Below are positions 35,724 to 45,439 of a stretch of DNA of 64,000 nucleotides, piece by piece. The notes below the pieces were generated by a model that ran no database searches, was not told the origin of the DNA, and saw only the letters and a program-made list of their open reading frames with translations. The DNA is taken from contig OX638323.1 of NCBI GenBank assembly GCA_951812715.1, positions 3,266,577-3,330,576 on the forward strand, given 5' to 3'. Both the position numbers and the translations under genes were made by a program. The DNA comes from an uncultured Pseudohongiella sp. (GTDB lineage: Bacteria > Pseudomonadota > Gammaproteobacteria > Pseudomonadales > Pseudohongiellaceae). Position 1 is the first letter of the stretch; every line of letters starts with the position of its first letter.

Positions 35724-37262
35724 ATGCGTAACGAATCGCTGAACCTGGAAGTGCGCGACTTCGGCCCGATCGGGGAGGCCAAACTAGAGTTGCGCCCGCT
35801 GACCGTGTTCGTCGGACCGAGCAACACCGGCAAGTCGTACCTTGCCATGCTGATTTATGCGCTGCACAAGCATTTCAGCCAGTTTGACAGCAACAACTGG
35901 TGGCATGCGGAAGAAGAAGTCCGCCGGGTGTTGCTGGAAAGAGGGGAACAACTCGCTCTGGACGTAAAAAAAACCCGCGAAAGCTGGGTGAAGGAAGACG
36001 AAAAGATTCAGTCGAGCGGAAGAAGCGTCGATGTCAAGCGACCCCGTCCTTGGGAGCTTTCCGAAGCGTTTAGGGAGCTGGTAAAGGGAGCAATCGATAC
36101 TCAGGGAGCAATGCTTCGAATGGAGATCGAGCGCTGTTTCGGGTCCAGGATCGAAGAGCTAGCCAGAAGAGCGGAGAATACGAATTTCGCAGTGGAGATT
36201 TGCCGTCAGATCAAGCCGCTTGCCGGAGACAATTCGAATAGCATTGAGCTGAATTACTCGAACGCCACGCTGGGTGTTTCGATCCCTGACGGGTTTGGCA
36301 TTGAGGTGGAAGGGGGCAGAAGGCGGCTCGCGGATCTTGAGATGGAGTTAGGACGATTCAGTGCCCGGGTTAAAACTGAACCGGAACTTGCTGAAACGTT
36401 CGAGTTGCCGGTACTGCAGACAGTTTTGCAGGAAATCGTAGTACCGGGTTTGTTCGGACGGATTGGATGGCCCGGGCATTATCTGCCGGCCGGCAGGGCC
36501 GTGCTGCTCGATTCTTTCGACACCGTGGTGGGATCGCTCATCGATAAGGCTTCGACTCTTTCCGAAGTTCCGCCGTCAGTCTCCGGTGTAAGTGCCGATT
36601 TTCTTCGGCAACTAGTGGGTTTAGCAAGACTGAAGCCCGAAAAGCGCGATTCACCACCTTCAGAAATTGAACAGGAAATCTTGAAAGGCTCAATTTCTAT
36701 AAATACGGGAGACAAGGTTAAGTTTCCTCTATTCAGCTACAAGCCCGAAAACTGGACAGGGCAAGAATTGCCGTTGAAGAATGCCTCCTCAATGGTTTCC
36801 GAAGTTGCGCCAATTGCCATTTACGACAAGCATGTAGTCTCATCCAATCAATTGTTGATCGTGGACGAACCCGAATCGCATCTGCATCCGGCGTTGCAAG
36901 TACAACTCTTCAGACAGTTGGCCAGGCTTGTCAGTGAAGGCAAGCGAGTGCTCGTTACAACGCACAGCGAATGGGTCGCTGAGGAGTTGTCAAATATCGT
37001 ACGTCGCTCAAAAATCAAAAAATCACTGGATCGTGTCGCTGAGCCAAGGCCGGGTATGGAGAAAATTTCATTGTCAGAAGCTGATGTAGGTGTTTGGCTG
37101 TTTAACATGGATAAAAACTCAAATGGATCGACCGTGAAAAGGGTTGACATGGAAGACACAGGGCTTTACGCCACTGAATTCGACAATGTGGCGATTTCTC
37201 TCCACAACGAGTGGGCAGGAATTACAGACAAGCTTGGGGAAAAGAATGACGGGGATTGTTGA
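35724..37262 (+). CDS. AAA family ATPase (OLD/AAA_21-like), candidate defence component
   Basis: 512 residues. It starts EVRDFGPIGEAKLELRPLTV, followed by Walker A FVGPSNTGKSYLAM, as in RecF/SMC-like AAA_15/AAA_21 ATPases; YLPAGRAVLLDSF in the middle is also typical. The C-terminal half has Walker B LLIVDEPESHLHPALQ and the switch LVTTHSEWVAEEL. No TOPRIM domain is present, so it is not a classic OLD nuclease. ATG 35724, with GGAAG eight bases upstream, is preferred to TTG 35706. It overlaps the next gene by 17 bases. Related ATPases act in several anti-phage systems with a separate effector; that role is inference here. Confidence 0.82.
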   Translation: MRNESLNLEVRDFGPIGEAKLELRPLTVFVGPSNTGKSYLAMLIYALHKHFSQFDSNNWWHAEEEVRRVLLERGEQLALDVKKTRESWVKEDEKIQSSGRSVDVKRPRPWELSEAFRELVKGAIDTQGAMLRMEIERCFGSRIEELARRAENTNFAVEICRQIKPLAGDNSNSIELNYSNATLGVSIPDGFGIEVEGGRRRLADLEMELGRFSARVKTEPELAETFELPVLQTVLQEIVVPGLFGRIGWPGHYLPAGRAVLLDSFDTVVGSLIDKASTLSEVPPSVSGVSADFLRQLVGLARLKPEKRDSPPSEIEQEILKGSISINTGDKVKFPLFSYKPENWTGQELPLKNASSMVSEVAPIAIYDKHVVSSNQLLIVDEPESHLHPALQVQLFRQLARLVSEGKRVLVTTHSEWVAEELSNIVRRSKIKKSLDRVAEPRPGMEKISLSEADVGVWLFNMDKNSNGSTVKRVDMEDTGLYATEFDNVAISLHNEWAGITDKLGEKNDGDC

Positions 37263-37731
37263 CGCTTTCCGGAAGAAATTTTCTAATGCTGAATTATCCA
37301 GAGGCAAATTAACCAAGGATGGCTGCAAGGTGAGTCTGGCAGGCGCCCCAAGAAAGCGTATTGTTCTGAATCTAGATAGCTGTGAGTTGTCTTTTGCCGG
37401 ACATGAGACCCGGTGCGACTTTCTTTTGATCGCCGAAAATGAGTGTGGTACTAATCTCGTCGTTCCTATGGAATTGAAGAGAGGCGAGTTTAAGGCAGGC
37501 AAAATTGTAGAACAACTACAGGCAGGGACTAAGTTTGCGGAAGAGCATTTGCCTAATGATGTATCTCCCCACCTAATTCCAGTAGCAGCGACCGGTAGTA
37601 TTTCTACCGCAATGGGAATGGCCCTTAAGAGCAATCAAATTTGTGTCTCATTCCTTGGGAAAAAGTTAGCGGTTCGCCGAATTAGGTGTGGAGCATCGCT
37701 AATGACCGCTTGGGCAGAATTTTCTGCCTAA
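37246..37731 (+). CDS. Small protein with PD-(D/E)XK-like residues, partner of the ATPase
   Basis: 161 residues starting at ATG 37246, inside the end of the ATPase gene. I do not recognise the family. Asp58 in ETRCDFLLIAE, Glu76 and Lys78 in VVPMELKRGEF, and Gln90/Gln92 in KIVEQLQAG follow the order and spacing of a PD-(D/E)XK nuclease core (beta-hairpin D, then ExK, then a helix with Q). The frame continues upstream to 37144 but that part only shadows the ATPase. The sequence here is more AT-rich than the neighbouring metabolic genes. I infer a nuclease effector; a DNA-binding adaptor is the alternative. Confidence 0.6.
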   Translation: MTGIVDAFRKKFSNAELSRGKLTKDGCKVSLAGAPRKRIVLNLDSCELSFAGHETRCDFLLIAENECGTNLVVPMELKRGEFKAGKIVEQLQAGTKFAEEHLPNDVSPHLIPVAATGSISTAMGMALKSNQICVSFLGKKLAVRRIRCGASLMTAWAEFSA

Positions 37732-37903
37732 TTTTTGCGCCTCACAAAGAGTCGCCAAATTGCCTGAAACCCCTTTTTGCAACTAACGCTACCCTCCTCC
37801 CATATACCTGTGTAGGTCACATTGCTCGGCCAGTTCAGAATATGCGATCTTTGCTTATCGGGGTTGTCGCAACGCCTATACTGGCGTCGAAATGGGGCAA
37901 GTA

Positions 37904-39598
37904 ATGAGTGAATCAATCAGTTATGCCAGCGGCGCCAGCGAGCGGCCCTTGCTCGGTACGACGATCCCGCGGTTCTTTGACCGCATCGCCGCCGAATATG
38001 GGCGTCGTGAAGCCCTGGTCAGCGTGCACCAGAACATTCGTCTTACCTATTCTCAACTCGCCGAACGCGTCAACGAACTTGGCCGGGCCTTTATCGCCGC
38101 CGGCTTCGCCAAAGGCGACCGGGTCGGCATCTGGTCGCCGAACAATGTCGAATGGGCGCTGGTCCAATACGCCACGGCGAAGGCCGGGCTGATACTTGTC
38201 AACATCAATCCCGCCTATCGTGTGCACGAACTGGCCTATGTGCTGGAACAGTCGGGCTGCAAGGGGCTGGTGCTTCAGAATCGTTTCAAGATTTCGGACT
38301 ACGCCGCCATGCTCGGCGAAGTTTGCCCGGAACTGAAAAGCGCCACGCCGGGCGCCTTGCGCTCGGAAAAATTTCCGCAACTCAACACGGTCATTTCGAC
38401 AACTGAAGCGGAAACGAAGGGGATTTTCGGCTGGCGGGAATTCCTGGCTCTGGCGGACGGCTGTAGCGAGGAAGAACTCGCGGCGCGGCAGGCGAATCAG
38501 GACATGGACGATCCGATCAACATCCAGTACACCAGCGGCACCACCGGCTTTCCCAAGGGCGCGACGCTGTCGCATCACAATATTCTCAACAACGCCCGGT
38601 TCGTGGCGTCGATCATGAATTTCAGCGAGGACGACCGGCTGGTGATTCCGGTGCCGCTTTACCATTGCTTCGGCATGGTGATGGGCAATCTCGGCTGTCT
38701 TACTCATGCCGCCTGCGCCATCTATCCCGCGGAAAGCTTCGAGCCGGCTTCGGTGCTGCGGACAGTGCAGCAGGAGCAGGCGACGGCACTTTTCGGCGTG
38801 CCGACCATGTTCATCGCCGAACTCGCGCTGCCGGATTTCGCCGATTACGATCTGAGCAGCCTGCGCACCGGCATCATGGCCGGTTCGCCCTGTCCGGTCG
38901 AGACCATGAAACAGGTTAATGAACTGATGCACATGACCGAGGTCGAGATCGCTTACGGCATGACCGAAACGAGCCCGGTCAGTTTCCAGACCAGGGTCGA
39001 TTCGCCTCTCGACAAACGCGTCGGCACCGTGGGTCTGGTGCATCCGCATCTCGAGGTCAAGATCATCGATTCCGAAACCGGCGCCATCCAGCCGGCCGGC
39101 GTCATGGGCGAGCTTTGCACTCGCGGCTATTCGGTGATGCTTGGCTACTGGAATAACGAAGCCGCCACCCGGGCCGCCATCGACCGCGACGGCTGGATGC
39201 ATACCGGCGACATCGCGGTCATGGACGAGGCGGGATACGTCAATATCGTCGGCCGCATCAAGGACATGATCGTGCGCGGCGGCGAGAACGTTTATCCCCG
39301 CGAGATCGAGGAATTCCTGATGACCCACGAAGCCATAGAGGCGGTGCAGGTGACCGGCGTTCCCGACCTGAAATACGGCGAGGAAATCATCGCCTGGGTG
39401 CGGCTTCGGGAAGGCGCGGGCGCGGCGGAAGAAGAAATCCGCGATTTCTGCCGCGGCCGCATCGCCCATTACAAGGTGCCGCGCTATATCCGCTTTTGTG
39501 ACGACTTCCCCATGACCGTCACCGGCAAGGTGCAGAAATTCCGCATGCGCGAAATCAGCGTGGCCGAACTCGGCCTGCAAGAAATCCAGACCGCCTGA
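37904..39598 (+). CDS. Fatty acyl-CoA synthetase (AMP-binding)
   Basis: 564 residues from ATG 37904. ANL-superfamily motifs are complete: [20 protein letters not shown] (P-loop), [48 protein letters not shown] (hinge) and the catalytic Lys in [13 protein letters not shown]. It activates medium or long fatty acids (or a similar carboxylic acid) to the CoA ester. It stands alone between the ATPase pair and the convergent PQQ dehydrogenase gene. The exact chain-length preference cannot be read. Confidence 0.93.
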   Translation: MSESISYASGASERPLLGTTIPRFFDRIAAEYGRREALVSVHQNIRLTYSQLAERVNELGRAFIAAGFAKGDRVGIWSPNNVEWALVQYATAKAGLILVNINPAYRVHELAYVLEQSGCKGLVLQNRFKISDYAAMLGEVCPELKSATPGALRSEKFPQLNTVISTTEAETKGIFGWREFLALADGCSEEELAARQANQDMDDPINIQYTSGTTGFPKGATLSHHNILNNARFVASIMNFSEDDRLVIPVPLYHCFGMVMGNLGCLTHAACAIYPAESFEPASVLRTVQQEQATALFGVPTMFIAELALPDFADYDLSSLRTGIMAGSPCPVETMKQVNELMHMTEVEIAYGMTETSPVSFQTRVDSPLDKRVGTVGLVHPHLEVKIIDSETGAIQPAGVMGELCTRGYSVMLGYWNNEAATRAAIDRDGWMHTGDIAVMDEAGYVNIVGRIKDMIVRGGENVYPREIEEFLMTHEAIEAVQVTGVPDLKYGEEIIAWVRLREGAGAAEEEIRDFCRGRIAHYKVPRYIRFCDDFPMTVTGKVQKFRMREISVAELGLQEIQTA

Positions 39599-39613
39599 GG
39601 TGATCTTCGCGGT

Positions 39614-41773
39614 TTATGGCAACCGCAGCGCCACGAGTTGGCCGGGCAGGCCGCGGCGGACGCTGCCGGCTTGCATGAGCAGGTACTGCGCGCCGTCGTG
39701 CATGTAGGTCATCATGCCGTACTGGCCCGGCACGGGGACTTCAAGGCTCGCCAGGATTTCGCCGGTTTGCTTGTCCCTGGCATGCAACAGCGGCAGTCCG
39801 TTCGAGCCCGATTCCGCCTGGCCGCGCAAGTCTTCCGTGGTCTGCACGAGCAAGTCGCCCATCACCATCTGGATCGAATGGCCGGCGCCGCCAGTCCGCG
39901 GTATCTCCACGCCCTCCAGCAATGGATTATTGGCGATGTTCGGCGGAGTTTTACCGACCGGGATATCCCAGAGTTTCTCTCCCGTGTTCATGTCGTAGGC
40001 CGCCAGTCCCATCAATAACGGCTTATATACCGGTAATCCCTGGATATTGGGCAGGAATTCCCGGCCCATGCCCGGTGCCCAGGCTGCAACCGTGGCGCCG
40101 GTAGTCGGCGTATGCCGTTCACGCCCGCGCCAGGCTTCCTCCGAGTAGCCCGGCAGGCCGCGTTCCTCGTCGACGCCATTGGTCGGCTCCATGAAACGCG
40201 GCGCGCTGCAAGTGCGCCGGTGGGAGGCGTACATGATTCCCGTGGTCGGATCGGCCACGGGCGGGTGGTAGATGTTCAGCCCGCCGACACAGCCCACATT
40301 GTTGCGGTAATCATTGTCATGGGGCCATGGCAATGGCGGCACGTAGAGGCCGCCGACTCGAAATTCAGCCAGGATTTCCCGCGCTTGCCGCCTCAGTTCC
40401 GGGGTGTAGTCGATGATGAATTCTTCGGTGATGCCGTCGATCACGATGCGGTCAAGCGGCTCGGGACGCGTGGGATAAGGTTGCGTGGCGGCGGTGTAAT
40501 TGCGCGGCACCTGGGTTTGAAACACCGGGCGGTCCTCGATCGGCCAGATCGGCTCGCCGGTAGCGCGGTTGAAGGCGAAGATCAGTCCCTGCTTGGTGTT
40601 CTGGATCAGCGCGGGCACCGCCTCGCCATCCACGATCAGATCCAGCAATATCGGCGCGGTCGGAATATCGTAATTCCACTGGTCGCTGCGATGAATCTGG
40701 AAATGCCAGCGCCGTTCTCCGGTGGCGACATCAAGCGCGAGCACGCTGCCGCCGAACAGGTTATGGCCGGGCCGATGACCGGCATAGGACTGCACGGTGG
40801 AAGCATTGGTGACGATGTAGACCAGACCCAACTCAGGGTCGGCGGAAGCGGGGGCCCAGGAAGACATGTCGCCGGACCATTGCCAGGCGTCGTTTTCCCA
40901 GGTTTCGTGTCCGTACTCGCCGGGCCGCGGAATGACGTGAAACTTCCACAGGCGCTCTCCCGTGCGCAGGTCATAGCCCATGATGTCGCCGGGCACGTTT
41001 TCGATGCGGGTTTGGTCGTAACTCGGTTCGTGCCCCACGAGTACAACGGCCACGCCGTTGACGACGATGGGCGGCGAAGAAGCGGTGACCATGCCGAGTT
41101 CACGCGGAATGCCATGGTCGGGATCGTAGACGCCGCCCTCAAGGCGCCAGTCAATCCAGCGCTGCCAGTCGTCCACCAGGGGCGGAATCAGATCGACGAC
41201 GCCGGTTGCGGAGAATTCCGCAATTCCGGTCGGAGCGCCCCAGTTTTCCAGCGGCCGGCCGGTTCGGGCGTCCAGCGCCCAGAGGAAGAAAGCGGGGGAG
41301 GTATAGAGAATCACGCCGCGTCCGTCGAGTTCGGCCCAGGCGACGCCCTTGCCGAAGTCGGTGCGCGGCGAGCGCAGATAGCGCATGGTTTCCGGCTCGC
41401 GGAAGGTCCACAGAGTTTCGCCGGTAGCCGGTTCGATGGCTACCACTTGTCGGCGTTGGCCGACCACGGTGTACAGGATTCCATCGGCATATACCGGCGT
41501 CGAGCGAAAAGTGTATTCGACCCGTGGACCGAAGTTGTCGCCGCGCCAGGACCAGGCGACTTCGAGTTCGGAGAAGTTCCCGGCGTTGATCTGCGTCAGA
41601 TGGGGAGAGGAGCGCGTATGTCCAGCGTCGCCGCCGAGAAAGCGCCATTCGCCCTGTTCGACGCCGGTTAACTGGGCGGATGCCGGCAAGGCCGCGGCCA
41701 GCGCTGCGGCCGCGAGCCAGCGCATAATGTCAGATCCCCGAATTGCGCGACTTCTGAATGTGCCGTTGTGCAT
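39614..41773 (-). CDS. PQQ-dependent dehydrogenase (quinoprotein glucose dehydrogenase-like)
   Basis: About 719 residues. A signal peptide (MRWLAAAALAAALPASAQ) precedes an eight-bladed propeller with repeated GE(K/R)LW blades: TGETLWTFREPETMRYLRSP, TGERLWKFHVIPRPGEYGHE, TGERRWHFQIHRSDQWNYDI and TGEKLWDIPVGKTPPN. It lacks the membrane domain of Gcd. It oxidises a sugar or alcohol in the periplasm with PQQ as cofactor; the substrate is unknown. Start: ATG 41773 has GAGG ten bases upstream; ATG 41725, directly before the signal peptide, is an alternative. No PQQ synthesis genes are in the window. The family A element lies just upstream. Confidence 0.88.
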   Translation of the reverse strand: MHNGTFRSRAIRGSDIMRWLAAAALAAALPASAQLTGVEQGEWRFLGGDAGHTRSSPHLTQINAGNFSELEVAWSWRGDNFGPRVEYTFRSTPVYADGILYTVVGQRRQVVAIEPATGETLWTFREPETMRYLRSPRTDFGKGVAWAELDGRGVILYTSPAFFLWALDARTGRPLENWGAPTGIAEFSATGVVDLIPPLVDDWQRWIDWRLEGGVYDPDHGIPRELGMVTASSPPIVVNGVAVVLVGHEPSYDQTRIENVPGDIMGYDLRTGERLWKFHVIPRPGEYGHETWENDAWQWSGDMSSWAPASADPELGLVYIVTNASTVQSYAGHRPGHNLFGGSVLALDVATGERRWHFQIHRSDQWNYDIPTAPILLDLIVDGEAVPALIQNTKQGLIFAFNRATGEPIWPIEDRPVFQTQVPRNYTAATQPYPTRPEPLDRIVIDGITEEFIIDYTPELRRQAREILAEFRVGGLYVPPLPWPHDNDYRNNVGCVGGLNIYHPPVADPTTGIMYASHRRTCSAPRFMEPTNGVDEERGLPGYSEEAWRGRERHTPTTGATVAAWAPGMGREFLPNIQGLPVYKPLLMGLAAYDMNTGEKLWDIPVGKTPPNIANNPLLEGVEIPRTGGAGHSIQMVMGDLLVQTTEDLRGQAESGSNGLPLLHARDKQTGEILASLEVPVPGQYGMMTYMHDGAQYLLMQAGSVRRGLPGQLVALRLP

Positions 41774-41881
41774 GCTTTTCGCTCCTCGTTCGGGCAGCCG
41801 CAAAACATTGCGTTCCGCAAGGCGCTTCATCGTATCAACTAGCCGCCGGGGCGCAAGCGCGAGCGATCCAACCGCCTACAG

Positions 41882-42129
41882 CCGTCGTCATCAAGCGACA
41901 GCAATTCCGCGTTGCCGCCGGTGGGTGAGGCCCGGTCGGTGTAGCCGACAGCAAGCATGGCTTCGAGGGCCGAACGACTTGCCAAGGGCGAGGACAAGCG
42001 TCAGTTTCGTGCGCGGGCCGAGTGTCATCAAGCTGTGCTTGACGGCCGCAGTGGCAAGGCTGGGGAGTTGGAGAATCCGCGAGAGCCGCGCCAGGGATGG
42101 CCTGCGCGATTACAAACAGATCGTCGACA
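41882..42129. repeat. Multi-hairpin element (family A) with a second copy of the putA tail
   Basis: The element starts at about 41927 (GGTGAGGCCCGGTCGG) and has GTCGGT-GTA-GCCGAC, a partly decayed second hairpin (AAGC-ATG-GCTT), CTTGCCA...TGGCAAG and the inner CATCAAGC-TGT-GCTTGA arm. Left of it, 41890-41925 encodes on the minus strand TGGNAELLSLDD, the same residues as the true PutA end at 42137-42172. The two DNA copies differ at three bases, all third codon positions. No gene is otherwise visible between putA and the dehydrogenase. Confidence 0.85.
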
Positions 42130-45100
42130 TCAGGCGCTGTCATCGAGCGAGAGCAATTCCGCGTTACCGCCGGTAGCGACGGTATTGACGGTGACTACCC
42201 GTTCCGTGGCAAAGCGCGGCAGATAATTCGGACCCCCCGCCTTCGGCCCCGTGCCCGACAGTCCCCGGCCGCCGAAGGGCTGGGAGCCCACCACGGCGCC
42301 GGTCATGTTGCGGTTGGCGTAGAAATTGCCCGCGCCCACCATGGCGGCGGCTTGTTCCATGCGCGACTGGATGCGGGTGTGAATGCCGAAGGTGAGGCCG
42401 TAACCGGAACGGTCTACCTCCAGCAGCACGCTGGAAAAATCTCGCTCCTTGAATCGGATGACATGGAGGATGGGACCGAAATGTTCCCGTTCCAATTCGC
42501 CGATGTTGTCGATCAGCGCCAGACTCGGCGCGAGGAAACAGCCGTTTTCGCATTCCCCGGAAAGCGCCGCCTGATGCAACAATCGCCCGCGTTCGCGTAG
42601 CTTGTCGATATGCGATTGCAGGTCGGCGGCGGCGGATTGCGAAATGATCGGCCCTATGTCGGTTTCGATTTGCGACGGGTCGCCGACGTGAAGCTCGTCC
42701 ATCGCGCCGCGAATCAGGGCGATGGCTTGATCCGCGATTTCCTCTTGCAGATAAAGGACGCGCAGGGCCGAGCAGCGCTGGCCGGCGCTAAGAAAAGCCG
42801 AGCGGATCACGTCGTCGGCAACCTGTTCGAGCAAGGCTGTCGAATCGACGATCATGGCGTTCTGTCCGCCGGTTTCGGCGATCAGCGGGGCAATCGGCCC
42901 TTCCTTGTCCGCCATGGCCCGATTGATCCTGCGCGCGGTTTCGGTGCTGCCGGTGAAAGCGACGCCGGCGCTTAGCGGATGCCGCACCAGGCGCTCGCCC
43001 AGGGCGCCATCGCCGATCAGCAGGTTACAGACGGCATCCGGCACTCCCGCCGCGTGCAACAGCCGCACGGCCTCGCAGGCGATGATCGGAGTTTCCTCGG
43101 CCGGCTTGGCGACCACCGCATTGCCCGCCGCCAGGGCGGCGCAGATCTGACCGCAAAAAATCGCCAGTGGAAAATTCCACGGGCTGATACAGACGAATAC
43201 GCCGCGTCCGCCGAGTTTCAATTCGTTGCTTTCACCAGTGGGGCCGGGAAGGGCAATTCCTGCCGTGAATTCATCCCGCGCCTGGGCCGCGTAGTAGCGG
43301 CAGAAGTCCACGGCTTCGCGCACTTCGTCCACGGCGTCCGGAATCGTCTTGCCCGCCTCGCGGCAGAGAATCGCGATCAACTCAGGTCGCGCCGCTTCGA
43401 GATTGTCGGCAAAGCGTTCGAGCAGGCTCGCGCGGTCATCGCCGCCGGCTTTGTTCCAGTTCGGCTGTGCCGCCGCGGCGCGCCGGAGCGCGATCTCGAC
43501 ATCGGCCTCGGAGCTAGAATCAATATCGCCGAGGACATCGCCGCGATCGGCGGGACTTGAAGCCGGCTCGGCGATGGTTTCAGCGGCTTCCGTGACGGGC
43601 AGACCAGTCGCGGTATAGCGCCGTCGGCGTGATTTTTCCCAGGCGTTTCGCAATTCAGCCACAACAGCATCGTTGGTCAGATCGGCGCCGCTGGAATTTT
43701 GTCTTGGCTCGAAGATCTTGGCCGGCGGGGCAATGCGCGGATGCGCCGCGGGGCTCGCCTTGCGCACCGCATCGATCGGGTCGCGCACCAGCTCTCCGGC
43801 ATCGAGCCGGGTATCGAGCAGACGATGCACGAAAGAACTGTTGGCGCCGTTTTCCAGCAGCCGGCGCACCAGGTAGGGCAGCAAATCGTCATAATTGCCG
43901 ACGGGAGCATAAGTGCGGAGCGCGGGGAAGTCGTCGTATTCGCGTTCGGCGGCGGCGTAAAGCGCCGTGCCCATGCCATATAGCCGCTGAAACTCAAACT
44001 CGCGGCTATCGCCGGCAAGATGCATGAGCGCCGCGATACTGTGAGCGTTATGGGTGGCGAATTGCCCATAAAGCGTTTCGGGCCGCTCCAATATTCTGGC
44101 GGCGCATATCAGCCAGGAGAGATCGGTGGCGCATTTGCGGGTGTAGACCGGAAAACCCGGATATCCATGCTCCTGGGAGTGCTTGATTTCCGCATCCCAG
44201 TACGCCCCCTTCACCAGGCGCACGGGTATGCGGCGGCCATGGGCGCGCGCGCGCATGGACAGCCAGTCGAGCAGCGGCAAGGCGCGCTTGCCATAGGCCT
44301 GCACCACGAACCCGAGTTGAGCGGCAGCGGCGCCGGCGTCCTCAAGCAGATGTTCGAACACTTCCAGCGACAGTTCCAGCCGGTCGGCTTCTTCCGCGTC
44401 GATGGTGATGGCGACGCCGCCGGCGGCCGCGGCCCGGCACAGTTCCACGGCGATCGGAACGAGTTCATCGATAACCCGCCCGCGCTGACTGTGCTCGTAA
44501 CGCGGATGCAAGGCCGAAAGTTTGATCGATATCGACGGATCGACTATTCCCGCGTCCTTGCCGCGGTTGGCAACGGTGTCGATGGCGTAGCGGTAGGCCT
44601 GCCGGTAACGTTTCGCGGCGGCGGCGTCCCTGGCCGCTTCCCCGAGCATGTCCCAGGAATGCCGTTCGCCTCGCCGGCCGCGTTGCAGCGCCTTTTCGAT
44701 GGTGGAGCCGACCACGAATTCCCGGCCGAGGATGCCCATGGCCGCGCGCATGGCGGTTTCCACGACAGGTTCGCCCAGACGATGACTCAGACCGCCAAGC
44801 CAGGACTTCGGGTCAGTGGAAAATTCGCGCTCCGGCTCGACCAGCTTGCTGCCGAGCATCAGGGCCCAGGTGGAAGCGTTCACCAGCAGCGAGCCCGATT
44901 TGCCGGCATGTGCGGTCCAGTCCGCAAACCCGATCCGGTCCGCGATCAGCCGCTCGGCGGTGGCGCGATCCGGAATGCGCAACAGGCTTTCGGCCAGGCA
45001 CATCAAGGCGATGCCTTCCTTGTTGCTGAGTCCGTACTCGACGAGAAAAGTATCGAGCAGTGAATGGTTGGCCGTGTCGGCCCGCGCCGCGCGCACCAGT

Positions 45101-45240
45101 GTCGCCGCGCGCGACTCGATCCGTTTCGCGTCGTCCGCGGCATATGGCGCCAGGTGCAGCAAATGCTCCACCATCTTGTCTTCTTCGCGGAATTTCCAGC
45201 CGGCAATCTTCCGGCGGATTGTGTCGGGATTAAACTCCAT
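42130..45240 (-). CDS. putA: Bifunctional proline dehydrogenase / L-glutamate gamma-semialdehyde dehydrogenase
   Basis: About 1036 residues. The N-terminal part is the arm and the FAD-dependent proline dehydrogenase barrel (SIKLSALHPRYEHSQRGRV, RIPVRLVKGAYWDAEIKHSQ, QFATHNAHSIAA). From about residue 520 comes the NAD-dependent aldehyde dehydrogenase with VFVCISPWNFPLAIFCGQI, the Glu in LIAETGGQNAMIVDS and catalytic Cys in FLSAGQRCSALRVL. It converts proline to glutamate. The ribbon-helix-helix DNA-binding domain of enterobacterial PutA is absent, so it should not repress its own gene. ATG 45240 (MEFNPDTIRRKI) is preferred to a TTG at 45288. Its last codons are duplicated beyond the hairpin element. 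Confidence 0.95.
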   Translation of the reverse strand: MEFNPDTIRRKIAGWKFREEDKMVEHLLHLAPYAADDAKRIESRAATLVRAARADTANHSLLDTFLVEYGLSNKEGIALMCLAESLLRIPDRATAERLIADRIGFADWTAHAGKSGSLLVNASTWALMLGSKLVEPEREFSTDPKSWLGGLSHRLGEPVVETAMRAAMGILGREFVVGSTIEKALQRGRRGERHSWDMLGEAARDAAAAKRYRQAYRYAIDTVANRGKDAGIVDPSISIKLSALHPRYEHSQRGRVIDELVPIAVELCRAAAAGGVAITIDAEEADRLELSLEVFEHLLEDAGAAAAQLGFVVQAYGKRALPLLDWLSMRARAHGRRIPVRLVKGAYWDAEIKHSQEHGYPGFPVYTRKCATDLSWLICAARILERPETLYGQFATHNAHSIAALMHLAGDSREFEFQRLYGMGTALYAAAEREYDDFPALRTYAPVGNYDDLLPYLVRRLLENGANSSFVHRLLDTRLDAGELVRDPIDAVRKASPAAHPRIAPPAKIFEPRQNSSGADLTNDAVVAELRNAWEKSRRRRYTATGLPVTEAAETIAEPASSPADRGDVLGDIDSSSEADVEIALRRAAAAQPNWNKAGGDDRASLLERFADNLEAARPELIAILCREAGKTIPDAVDEVREAVDFCRYYAAQARDEFTAGIALPGPTGESNELKLGGRGVFVCISPWNFPLAIFCGQICAALAAGNAVVAKPAEETPIIACEAVRLLHAAGVPDAVCNLLIGDGALGERLVRHPLSAGVAFTGSTETARRINRAMADKEGPIAPLIAETGGQNAMIVDSTALLEQVADDVIRSAFLSAGQRCSALRVLYLQEEIADQAIALIRGAMDELHVGDPSQIETDIGPIISQSAAADLQSHIDKLRERGRLLHQAALSGECENGCFLAPSLALIDNIGELEREHFGPILHVIRFKERDFSSVLLEVDRSGYGLTFGIHTRIQSRMEQAAAMVGAGNFYANRNMTGAVVGSQPFGGRGLSGTGPKAGGPNYLPRFATERVVTVNTVATGGNAELLSLDDSA

Positions 45241-45439
45241 GGTCTTGGCTTTACTTCCTATATTGAGAGAATTGGCGTTGGCGAACAAAGTTCAGTGGCA
45301 ACGTAATTCCAGGCAGGTAAAAAAGCGAGTTGAATGCAGGTTGCGAAACATGCCGCGGTTCCGGGGTTCGATCCCGAAAGCTGACAGGAATGCTCGCGCG
45401 TGATAGGATTCGCGCCCTTATTTGCCCTGTTTACCCGTC

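Noticed and set aside
37913-39580. 555-residue minus-strand open frame opposite the acyl-CoA synthetase gene
   Set aside because: A shadow of high GC at third codon positions; rich in His/Arg with no motif, while the plus strand has complete AMP-binding motifs.
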